Shown: piece by piece, positions 1 through 6,610 of the stretch
Layout of the letters: each line of letters starts with the position of its first letter
How positions within the stretch are numbered: position 1 is the first letter of the stretch
Notes under the pieces: model-generated
Databases searched by the model: none
Told to the model about the DNA's origin: nothing
Seen by the model: the letters and a program-made list of their open reading frames with translations, nothing else
Assembly (NCBI GenBank): GCA_041180805.1
Contig: JBEGQX010000147.1
Location: 1-8,306 of the forward strand
DNA: 8,306 nt
Direction of reading: 5' to 3'
DNA from: JBEGQX01 sp041180805
GTDB taxonomy: Bacteria > Planctomycetota > Planctomycetia > Gemmatales > Gemmataceae
Program-made: the position numbers and the translations under genes

Positions 1-362
1 AATTCATGTTCCCTAACCATTTCACGGGCCTCTTCAATCGAAACCCAACGCTTTGTGCGCAGAAACTGTTCAGGAAAGAACTCAGATTCACGGGTTACTG
101 ACATAGTAAACAAAGTCACCAGATAAGAACCGCTATTCTTAACATAGGAATAATTTCCAAACGGTTTGGGATCAAGAATTCCTGTAATTCCAGCCTCTTC
201 CCAAACTTCCCTCATGGCAGCTTCAGCGGGACTTTGACCTTTGGAAATAGAACCTTTCGGGAAAACCCAGCGTTTTTTATTTCGCGAACTTACAACACAT
301 ACCAGGTCATTCTTGATTGGAATGCATGCTACTTGCCGAAATGAATTAAATGGGTCAGCCAT
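1..362 (-). CDS. Nudix hydrolase, DIPP-like (3' end outside window)
   Basis: The gene begins at ATG 362-360 and stays open to the left edge, giving 120 N-terminal residues; its stop lies beyond the window. Nudix enzymes hydrolyse nucleoside diphosphates linked to another moiety, using metal ions held by the Nudix box. The box is clear at residues 37-59: G37, R51-E52, E55-E56 and G58-I59 are all in register for GX5EX7REUXEEXGU, but the first Glu is Gln (Q43). The preceding RWVFPKG (31-37) and the later RTKRWVSIEEA stretch resemble diphosphoinositol-polyphosphate/Ap4A-type (DIPP-like) Nudix proteins. The substrate is therefore inferred and could equally be a dinucleotide polyphosphate or another NDP-X. 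A purine-rich GGAAGGG lies about 10 bases before the ATG. The gene is divergent from the response regulator at 515 and shares its upstream region. The fold is secure; the substrate is not. Confidence 0.93.
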   Translation of the reverse strand, partial: MADPFNSFRQVACIPIKNDLVCVVSSRNKKRWVFPKGSISKGQSPAEAAMREVWEEAGITGILDPKPFGNYSYVKNSGSYLVTLFTMSVTRESEFFPEQFLRTKRWVSIEEAREMVREHE

Positions 363-395
363 GACCGGTTCAACCCTTCCTTGGGATAAGTTACT

Positions 396-424
396 AATCT
401 TGCGGGAATGATCAGCCGTGTCAA
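396..424 (-). promoter_or_regulatory. Candidate sigma-70 promoter for the Nudix gene
   Basis: On the minus strand there is a perfect -35 hexamer TTGACA (424-419), then a 17-base spacer and a weak -10 AAGATT (401-396, three of six matches to TATAAT). It would start transcription roughly 25-30 bases upstream of the Nudix ATG. The -35 and the spacing are good and the -10 is poor, so this is a candidate only. Confidence 0.4.
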
Positions 425-455
425 GCAAAACAATTTCTTTTTTAATGGATGAAAT

Positions 456-471
456 AAGTTTATTTAAACTT
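456..471. repeat. Perfect 7-bp inverted repeat, possible operator
   Basis: AAGTTTA, a two-base TT spacer, then TAAACTT form a perfect dyad in the 152-bp divergent intergenic region (363-514). It lies about 44-59 bases upstream of the first possible start of the REC-GAF gene. The position suits a repressor or activator site, or an AT-rich promoter element. It is followed by coding sequence and has no adjacent U-tract, so it does not look like a terminator. The sequence is AT-rich, and a dyad of this size can arise by chance. I see no convincing -35/-10 pair or sigma-54 box for the rightward genes. Confidence 0.45.
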
Positions 472-514
472 CCTTGATGCCTTCGGTAAGATAACCTTAA
501 TCACATTAAATGGG

Positions 515-1720
515 ATGGCCAACATGTCCGAAATGAACCTTGAAACCCCTGATGTTGTTTTGGTTGTTGAAGATGAATCGGCAGTATTAAAGACTTTTGT
601 GGAATGGCTGGATGGGGGAAATCTTGGCGTTCGGGTGATTACTGCCGCTGATGCCAATACAGCATTGCAAATTGCTTCAAACAATTCCATCGATCTTGCA
701 ATTCTGGATTGGAATCTTGGTGCTGGATTGAATGGCTTGGATCTTCTTGAGGATATTTTTCTTTTCCAACCAGATGTGGTTGCTATTTTGGTGACTGGGT
801 ATGCAAATCAAGCGACCCCCCTGCATGCCATGAAAATTGGCGTAAGAGATTACCTTGATAAAACCAGAGATTTAACCCGTGAAAAGTTTTTGGAATCGGT
901 TTCCAGACAACTTGGAAAACTACGGCCCCAAAAAAATCAAAAAAAGATGCTGGCGTTGCTGGAGAGATTTCAGCAAAGGATCAGGGATATCATTGCTTTC
1001 ATAGACACAAAAAATGCAATGTCCGGTGGTAGCTTTGCAGCCAATGGCATGGAAGATTTGATGGAAAGAATTGCCGGGATTCTAAGTGCCACCGCGGTAA
1101 TTTTTCACTCTTTCTCGGAAACAACTGGATCATTTGTATTTTCAAGCTTCCCAATATGTTCAGAACATGGAAAAAGCATTCCAATTTCTACCGCTTATGC
1201 ATCATTGGCGTTGGCTGGTTCGGGCAATGTTCTGAAGCTGGATCTTTTAAAAACCTTACCTGCCCTGGGCATGAAAAAAAATTCGCTGGAGGAAACATCA
1301 TCACTGGCATGGTTTGTGATTCTAACTCAAGCGGAGAAACCTTTGGGAGTATTGGAAGTCCTGGATCCCATGGGTGACGAAACAGAATTGCGTAAGAAGT
1401 TGGAAATGCTGGGGGGAATTATTTCAAAATTGGTGTTCGATTCCGACTTGGTATCACATTCAAGAAATGTGTTATTGCAGTTTCTTGAAAAAACCAGGGA
1501 ATTTAATGAGTTAATCGCTACTGGAAAAGCCCCGGGAATTGTCGATTCTGCAATAAATCAAGTTGTGGAAAAATTGGGCTTAACCAGGGATCAGTTGGAT
1601 TTAATTCAGGCTGTCCAAAATTTAACTGAAAAATCCGGGGTAAGCGCCCTGAAAAGCTGTACTGCAATCATCCAAAGTGTTGGCGGGCTTTTGGAAGATA
1701 GCATGAGGGAAATTTCGTGA
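515..1720 (+). CDS. Response regulator: receiver plus GAF-like domain, no DNA-binding output
   Basis: This 401-residue cytoplasmic protein has an N-terminal receiver domain (about 13-135) with the expected pieces: acidic pocket E19/D20, phospho-acceptor D65 in LAILDWNLG, T94 in LVTGY and the conserved lysine K116. The residue after K116 is Thr where Pro is usual. A helical linker (about 139-165) leads to a region (about 178-308) that looks GAF-like, with a beta-rich pattern ending in LGVLEVLDP (277-285). An alpha-helical tail of about 90 residues completes the protein. No helix-turn-helix, GGDEF, EAL or HD motif is visible, so output is probably by protein contact. Starts are ambiguous: ATG 515, 524 and 533 are in frame, and GGGATGG at 512-518 is well placed only for ATG 524. 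The last four bases overlap the subtilase start, implying translational coupling. The GAF assignment is moderate; the receiver domain is certain. Confidence 0.9.
   Translation: MANMSEMNLETPDVVLVVEDESAVLKTFVEWLDGGNLGVRVITAADANTALQIASNNSIDLAILDWNLGAGLNGLDLLEDIFLFQPDVVAILVTGYANQATPLHAMKIGVRDYLDKTRDLTREKFLESVSRQLGKLRPQKNQKKMLALLERFQQRIRDIIAFIDTKNAMSGGSFAANGMEDLMERIAGILSATAVIFHSFSETTGSFVFSSFPICSEHGKSIPISTAYASLALAGSGNVLKLDLLKTLPALGMKKNSLEETSSLAWFVILTQAEKPLGVLEVLDPMGDETELRKKLEMLGGIISKLVFDSDLVSHSRNVLLQFLEKTREFNELIATGKAPGIVDSAINQVVEKLGLTRDQLDLIQAVQNLTEKSGVSALKSCTAIIQSVGGLLEDSMREIS
1705..1710 (+). promoter_or_regulatory. Ribosome binding site fixing the GTG start of the subtilase
   Basis: GAGGGA lies six bases before GTG 1717-1719. 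It supports this unusual start inside the end of the upstream gene, where GTGA forms both start and stop. Ribosomes finishing the REC-GAF gene could restart here directly. Confidence 0.6.
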
Positions 1721-2538
1721 CCCAGGGTTTTGAGAATATCGACCCGGGGCAATTCTGGAAGCACTTTCTGGACACGGGTTTTCTTGATAGATGGCTGGAA
1801 TCACCCAATGCGAGTGGGCAGGGTGTAAAAGTTGCCATTTTGGATGTTGGTATTAATGAATCACAGCTTTCTGTTAAGCGCAAAGCTGGCGCTAATATCC
1901 TGCAGATGCAATTTTTGCCCGGGGGCATCCTCAAGAATCCTTCTAATAACCCCCCATTTTCTAGCCATGGAACCATTGTGGCGGACACCTTGCTTAGGAT
2001 TGCGCCGCAGGTGAAAATCCTAAGTGCTGATATTTTTGGAAATGCTTTTCATTCCACCGCAGAACAATTAATTCATGCCATGCGTTATGCAATCCATGAA
2101 GGCAATTGCAAGATCATCAATCTTTCATTGGGATTACCCGAGGACAGGATACCTCATCCAAGTCGCAAGCTTCAGTTGTTACATGTTCTTGAGGAAGCTT
2201 ATGAGAAGGATGTTCTGGTTTTCGCCGCTGGAAATAATGACCACCCTTTTCAAACCAGTTATCCGGCAAAATATGAATCCTCGTTGTTTTCTGTGAACAA
2301 AAAAAATATCCCTGAACTTTTGAAATATAGATATGAACCAGCGGAAGGTCTGGAATTTATTGGGCATGGAGTCGCACCTTTGGCCCCGATGGGAACGGAT
2401 CCCGCAACTTCCTGGGCCACCGCCTACCTTTCCGGATATGCGGCGCGAATAGTTTCCCTTTATCCAGGTATAAAACCTTTTGAAATGAAATCCATCCTTT
2501 ACTGGATTTCAAGGGAATACGAAGGCCGTAAAAAGTGA
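1717..2538 (+). CDS. Cytoplasmic subtilisin-family (S8) serine protease
   Basis: This 273-residue protein is essentially a bare subtilase catalytic domain. The triad is complete: D43 in VAILDVGIN, H84 in SSHGTIVA, S232 in PATSWATA. The oxyanion Asn is N173 in FAAGNND, and IINLSLG (133-139) is the usual strand motif. There is no signal peptide, no membrane segment and no classical propeptide; only about 35 residues precede the catalytic core, so the protein should act in the cytoplasm. Three motifs deviate: D43 is followed by Val where Ser or Thr is usual, HGTxVA is followed by Asp where Gly is typical, and GTSMATP has become ATSWATA. These changes suggest narrow specificity or tight control, though a slow or non-proteolytic form is possible. 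The GTG start has a good ribosome site and overlaps the REC-GAF stop, so the two products are probably made in fixed ratio and may interact. The physiological substrate is unknown. Confidence 0.92.
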   Translation: MTQGFENIDPGQFWKHFLDTGFLDRWLESPNASGQGVKVAILDVGINESQLSVKRKAGANILQMQFLPGGILKNPSNNPPFSSHGTIVADTLLRIAPQVKILSADIFGNAFHSTAEQLIHAMRYAIHEGNCKIINLSLGLPEDRIPHPSRKLQLLHVLEEAYEKDVLVFAAGNNDHPFQTSYPAKYESSLFSVNKKNIPELLKYRYEPAEGLEFIGHGVAPLAPMGTDPATSWATAYLSGYAARIVSLYPGIKPFEMKSILYWISREYEGRKK

Positions 2539-2539
2539 A

Positions 2540-3931
2540 TCAGGGTTGGATCCCCAATTCCGCCATCCTTCGATAGAGCGAGCTAAGGGCTATTTCCAGC
2601 TTTTTAGCGGCTTCCTTTTTGTCCTGAAATCTACCAAGTATTTTTTCTATGTGTTTTTTCTCAAACCTTTTTACTGCCTCTTCGAGGGCATCGATAGCGT
2701 ATGGGTCACCTTCCAAGGGGGATAATCCCGGCGGGAGGTCCATCGGGGTAACCAATGGTCCGTCCGCAAGAATCACTGCCCTTTGCAAGGCATTTTCCAG
2801 TTCCCGCACATTTCCCTTCCAGGCGCATGACATTAGTATTTGCATGGCATCGTGGTTCACTCCGTTAAATCGCTTGCCAAGGGTCTTGGAATGCTTTTGC
2901 AACAGAAATTCAACAAGTTCGGGAATATCTTCACGGCGATCCCGCAAAGGTGGCATGGTGATGGTAACCACATTCAATCTGTAATAAAGATCTTCACGAA
3001 ATCGTTGTGCTGCAACTTCTTTGATCAGATCTTTGTTGGTGGCCGCAAGAATTCTTGCCTCTACCGTAATGGGTTCATTGGCCCCCACTGGTAATATTTC
3101 CTTTAATTCGATGGCCCGAAGAAGTTTTGCCTGGGTGGCGAGAGGTAATTCGGAAATCTCATCAAGAAATACCGTTCCCCTGCCAGCATGCACAAAAACC
3201 CCGGCTTGATCACGGTCTGCTCCTGTGAAAGCTCCCTTCCGATGACCAAAAAGCTGATTTTCCAGTAAATCATTCGGTATAGCGGCACAGTTTACGGCGA
3301 TAAACCTTCCGGTAGAATCTTTGCCACCATGGTTACTGGTGTCACCTTCATGAATTGCCCGGGCTAATAATTCTTTTCCAGTGCCACTTTCACCCGTTAG
3401 AAGGACTGTGGAACGGGTGGGGGAAACCCTTTTGGCTAATTCTAGTGCGGCCTTCATGGCCAAACTATTGCCGATAATTTTTGTTTCCGGCGTAAACCGG
3501 TTCAGCTCCCTCCTTAACCATTGGTTTTCCAAGGCAAGTCTTCGTTGTTCAAGCAAACGTTGAATTTTCCCGGACAATTCCTCAAGGATGATCGGCTTGA
3601 TCAAATAATCCTGTGCGCCTTTTTTAAATGCCTCCACCGCATTTTCCACGGAACCATACGCCGTGATCATCAGTACCAGTACCTCGGGACTGATTCTTAA
3701 CAATTCCTGCAGAAATTGAATTCCGTCCATGCCGGGAAGTTGTAAATCACATAATGCCAGGTCAAATCGCGATTTTTTTACCAGAACCAAGCCTTCCTCT
3801 GCGTTGGAGGCGCATTCGGTTTGAAAGCCTTCCTGCGTCAGGAATTCCCTTAAGGTTTCCCGAATAAGAGGTTCATCGTCTATGATGAGAATTTTAGTGC
3901 TATCCGCAGTTTGCTTTTTGGTTTCACTCAT
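2540..3931 (-). CDS. NtrC-family sigma-54-dependent response regulator
   Basis: This 463-residue three-domain activator opens melted promoter complexes for sigma-54 RNA polymerase. The receiver (about 13-125) has D18/D19, phospho-acceptor D62, T90 and K112-P113. The AAA+ domain (about 150-385) has Walker A GESGTGKE (180-187), the sigma-54-contacting loop GAFTGA (233-238), Walker B GTVFLDE (252-258), sensor I AATNKD (296-301), FREDLYYRLNV carrying the arginine finger (311-321) and sensor II GNVRELEN (373-380). A Fis-type helix-turn-helix occupies the last 45 residues or so, with KKEAAKKLEIALSSLYRRM as its core. Every catalytic motif is intact. The ATG lies four bases after the kinase stop with GGGGAA about eight bases upstream, so the pair is co-translated and cognate. 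DNA targets cannot be read from this window. Its stop is one base from the convergent subtilase stop. Confidence 0.97.
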   Translation of the reverse strand: MSETKKQTADSTKILIIDDEPLIRETLREFLTQEGFQTECASNAEEGLVLVKKSRFDLALCDLQLPGMDGIQFLQELLRISPEVLVLMITAYGSVENAVEAFKKGAQDYLIKPIILEELSGKIQRLLEQRRLALENQWLRRELNRFTPETKIIGNSLAMKAALELAKRVSPTRSTVLLTGESGTGKELLARAIHEGDTSNHGGKDSTGRFIAVNCAAIPNDLLENQLFGHRKGAFTGADRDQAGVFVHAGRGTVFLDEISELPLATQAKLLRAIELKEILPVGANEPITVEARILAATNKDLIKEVAAQRFREDLYYRLNVVTITMPPLRDRREDIPELVEFLLQKHSKTLGKRFNGVNHDAMQILMSCAWKGNVRELENALQRAVILADGPLVTPMDLPPGLSPLEGDPYAIDALEEAVKRFEKKHIEKILGRFQDKKEAAKKLEIALSSLYRRMAELGIQP

Positions 3932-3935
3932 TGGA

Positions 3936-5234
3936 TTATTCCCCGAGCGATGGCTTTAATCTTACCCTGAAGCATGCTCCACCCTCTGGTCTTGAGGAAT
4001 ATTCGAGCTTGCCACCATGTTCCTCGACAATTTTTCTAGAAATGAAAAGTCCAAGTCCAGTTCCATGTTTTTTAGTTGTAAAAAATGGTGAGAATAGCTT
4101 GGTTTCATCTTCCGGTTTGACACCCGGGCCGTTATCCAGCACTTGAAAAATAAGTTCATCCATGTTTTTGGTCAGTTCAAGTTCCACATTACCACCCATA
4201 CCAGATGCATCCATGGCGTTTAATAAAAGATTAAGAACAACCTGAACAAGTTGATCATGAATTCCAAATACGGGTGGAAAATCCTCCGCTGATTCGTGGA
4301 AGGATACTTTTCCCCTGGTTCGCTTGTAATATTTGGCTATGTTCATGGCCTCAAGAAGAATGGGTTTCGACTGAATCAGCTTTCTTTCCAGGTTGGCTGG
4401 GCGGGAAAATTCCGTAACTTCCCTTAGGGTATTGCTGATTCTTGTAAGTTGGCCGTTCATGAGTTCCAACTTTTCCCGGGTATAGTCATCCATTGGCTTG
4501 CGCTGAAGTATTTGAACCATGGATGAAATGGATGTAAGAGGATTTCCCACTTCATGTGCAATGCCAGCGGCAAGCAAGCCGAACGCCGCCATTTTTTCCT
4601 GCTGTAATACCTGCGCCTGTGCTTCTTCCAGTTGACGGGAACGTTCAGTGATTCTACTTTCAAGTTGAGCCTGGTTTTCAGTCAATTCCTTGTTCAGTAT
4701 TTCCAGAGATTTGCTGCTTCTTCTAAGTAGGGATGTAAGAGCGGTGGAAGCCCAGGCGATCCACCCAATGATAACCATGGTTAAGAAAAACAGAACGGTA
4801 TTTTTATTTGCCACCATAAAAAAAAGGATTGTGTAACTAATACAATGTAAGGTGTAGCAAATAGCTGTAATATGCCATGAATACCTTAGGGCGCAGCAAA
4901 TGATGGATAGTAAATAGTAGTACCTGAAACTGCTGGACAGGCCGTCCTCAAAATAGCACAGAATGCCAATAAAAAGGGATTCCATGCCTGCTATGAATAA
5001 TGGATAATCCGCCAGAAAGAGCTTTCTCTTCCAAGTGAAAATAGTGTCAAGCAAGGTGTAGAATACGCCAAGGCCAAGGATGGTATTTAACAATAATCTG
5101 CGGTCCCCCGCATGATTGTCGAAATTAACCAAAAAATAACCAACTAATACCCCAAACCACCGAATTTTGACAACGATAGCTTCGGCATCAAGTTCCCAGG
5201 GGGTGTACAGGTTTTTTGAAGAGGCATCACTCAT
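3936..5234 (-). CDS. Membrane sensor histidine kinase (NtrB/HydH-like core)
   Basis: This 432-residue kinase has an N-terminal membrane block of about six helices (roughly 19-37, 47-66, 75-94, 104-119, 122-141, 146-167) joined by short loops, so it has no sizeable extracytoplasmic sensor domain. A coiled coil (about 172-214) follows, with no recognisable HAMP or PAS. The transmitter has an H-box with H227 in GIAHEVGNPLTSI, an N-box with N335 and N339, G1 DNGPG (367-371), F-box FSPFFTTK (381-388) and G2 GTGLGL (391-396). The HExxN motif is the type associated with both kinase and phosphatase activity in NtrB-like proteins. The signal is probably sensed within or at the membrane. The partner is the NtrC-type regulator four bases downstream. 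The start has only a weak ribosome site; a four-codon frame ending at ATGA overlaps it. The gene follows ugd by 38 bases. Confidence 0.97.
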   Translation of the reverse strand: MSDASSKNLYTPWELDAEAIVVKIRWFGVLVGYFLVNFDNHAGDRRLLLNTILGLGVFYTLLDTIFTWKRKLFLADYPLFIAGMESLFIGILCYFEDGLSSSFRYYYLLSIICCALRYSWHITAICYTLHCISYTILFFMVANKNTVLFFLTMVIIGWIAWASTALTSLLRRSSKSLEILNKELTENQAQLESRITERSRQLEEAQAQVLQQEKMAAFGLLAAGIAHEVGNPLTSISSMVQILQRKPMDDYTREKLELMNGQLTRISNTLREVTEFSRPANLERKLIQSKPILLEAMNIAKYYKRTRGKVSFHESAEDFPPVFGIHDQLVQVVLNLLLNAMDASGMGGNVELELTKNMDELIFQVLDNGPGVKPEDETKLFSPFFTTKKHGTGLGLFISRKIVEEHGGKLEYSSRPEGGACFRVRLKPSLGE

Positions 5235-5272
5235 GATAATATCATGTTAGTGAACCTAAAAAAGTATGCCTT

Positions 5273-6592
5273 TTATTCACCGGGCAATGCGGTTTTTCTT
5301 CCTACCGAATAGTAAGTGTAACCCATCGATGCCAATAGCTTTGGTTCGTATAAGTTTCTTCCGTCGAATATAACGCGGTTCTTTAAAAGAGTTGCCATGT
5401 GGGCGAAATTTGGGTTCCGAAATTCCTGCCATTCTGTGACTATTGCCAAGGCATCCGCTGACTGCAGTGCTTCGTAAGGTTTTTTTGCATAATCAATTTT
5501 TTCTCCATAAATAATTCTGACATTCTCGATGGCTTCGGGGTCATGGACATGAATGGTGGCGCCAGATTTTAGAAGAGCGTCAATAAGAACTAAAGATGGG
5601 GCTTCGCGAATATCATCCGTTCGAGGCTTAAAAGCAAGGCCCCAGATGGCAATCCTTTTTCCCTTGAGATTTCCTTCGAAATGATGGTGGATTTTTTTGA
5701 ATAATTGTGACTTCTGGTTTTCATTAACCTCGTCCACCGCATGTAGCATGGTGGCAGGCAAGTTAATATCCCTGGCCATATGGATCAAAGCGCGGATGTC
5801 CTTCGGGAAACAGCTACCTCCGTACCCGGCGCCAGGAAATAAAAACTGGAATCCTATTCTTATGTCGTGCCCGATTCCACGACGGACATCATTAATATCT
5901 CCGCCCATTTTTTCACACAGATTGGCCATCTCATTGATGAAACTGATTTTGGTTGCAAGCATTGCGTTTGCAGCATACTTCGTCATTTCCGCGCTTTCGG
6001 GAGACATGACAAGTAAAGGTCTTTCTGTACGTAAAAAAGGCCCGTAAAGTTCACGAAAAATTTCAGCAGTTTCAGGTTTGCGAATACCAATTACAACACG
6101 GTCAGGTTTGGTGCAATCCTCAATCGCCGCGCCTTCTTTGAGGAATTCCGGGTTCGAGCATACTTCAATCGGATGATTAGTATTTTTCCTTACTATGTCG
6201 TCAACTTTTTTGTTGGTTCCAACAGGAACCGTGGATTTTATAACAATAGTTTTAGGGCCATTGGCTGCTTTTGCGATTAATTCCGCAACCAAAAATACGG
6301 TTCTAAGATCCGCGGCACCGGTTTCGCTTTCTGGAGTTCCCACCGCGATGAACGCTAACTGGCATTCCCTGATACCTTTTTCAAGATCGGTTGTGAAAAT
6401 CAATCTTCCATCCCTGGAATTCCTGACTACCATTTCCTGCAATCCAGGTTCATAAATGGGAATCTTTCCAGATTGAAGCATTTGGATTTTTGTCGCATCT
6501 TTGTCGATGCAAATTACTTCATTTCCGCTGTCTGCGAAGCAAGTTCCTGTAACCAAACCAACATATCCTGTACCAACTACTGCTATTTTCAT
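5273..6592 (-). CDS. ugd: UDP-glucose 6-dehydrogenase
   Basis: This enzyme oxidises UDP-glucose to UDP-glucuronate with two NAD+, supplying uronic acid for capsule, exopolysaccharide or lipopolysaccharide. At 439 residues it has the normal length. The N-terminal Rossmann fold begins at residue 1 with VVGTGYVGL (5-13) and the acidic strand end ICID (27-30). The active site is complete: T121 in STVPVGT, E149 and K152 in NPEFLKEG, K205 and N209 in MTKYAANA, and nucleophile C261 with D265 in GGSCFPKD. The C-terminal UDP-binding domain has IWGLAFKPRTDDIREAPS (316-333). The start is supported by GGATGGAG a few bases upstream. The gene sits 18 bases after the RMD-like reductase and 38 before the kinase, inside the probable operon. 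The assignment is firm; GDP-mannose dehydrogenase is the related alternative, but the overall motif set favours UDP-glucose. Confidence 0.97.
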   Translation of the reverse strand: MKIAVVGTGYVGLVTGTCFADSGNEVICIDKDATKIQMLQSGKIPIYEPGLQEMVVRNSRDGRLIFTTDLEKGIRECQLAFIAVGTPESETGAADLRTVFLVAELIAKAANGPKTIVIKSTVPVGTNKKVDDIVRKNTNHPIEVCSNPEFLKEGAAIEDCTKPDRVVIGIRKPETAEIFRELYGPFLRTERPLLVMSPESAEMTKYAANAMLATKISFINEMANLCEKMGGDINDVRRGIGHDIRIGFQFLFPGAGYGGSCFPKDIRALIHMARDINLPATMLHAVDEVNENQKSQLFKKIHHHFEGNLKGKRIAIWGLAFKPRTDDIREAPSLVLIDALLKSGATIHVHDPEAIENVRIIYGEKIDYAKKPYEALQSADALAIVTEWQEFRNPNFAHMATLLKNRVIFDGRNLYEPKLLASMGYTYYSVGRKTALPGE

Positions 6593-6610
6593 GAGGCTCC
6601 ATCCATTCCA

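Noticed and set aside
381..404. Possible sigma-54 (-24/-12) promoter in the divergent region
   Set aside because: A GG and a GC element exist but are 16 bases apart, where 10 are needed, and the flanking bases do not fit the consensus.
474..502. Possible sigma-70 promoter for the REC-GAF gene (TTGATG, 17 bases, TTAATC)
   Set aside because: Both hexamers are weak, and the -10 would fall almost on the start codon, leaving little room for a ribosome site.
1668..1988. 106-codon open frame on the minus strand
   Set aside because: It is antisense across the REC-GAF/subtilase junction, where the plus-strand genes are coupled and have conserved motifs.
2649..2984. 111-codon open frame on the plus strand
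   Set aside because: It is antisense to the C-terminal half of the NtrC-type regulator and shows no protein-like features of its own.
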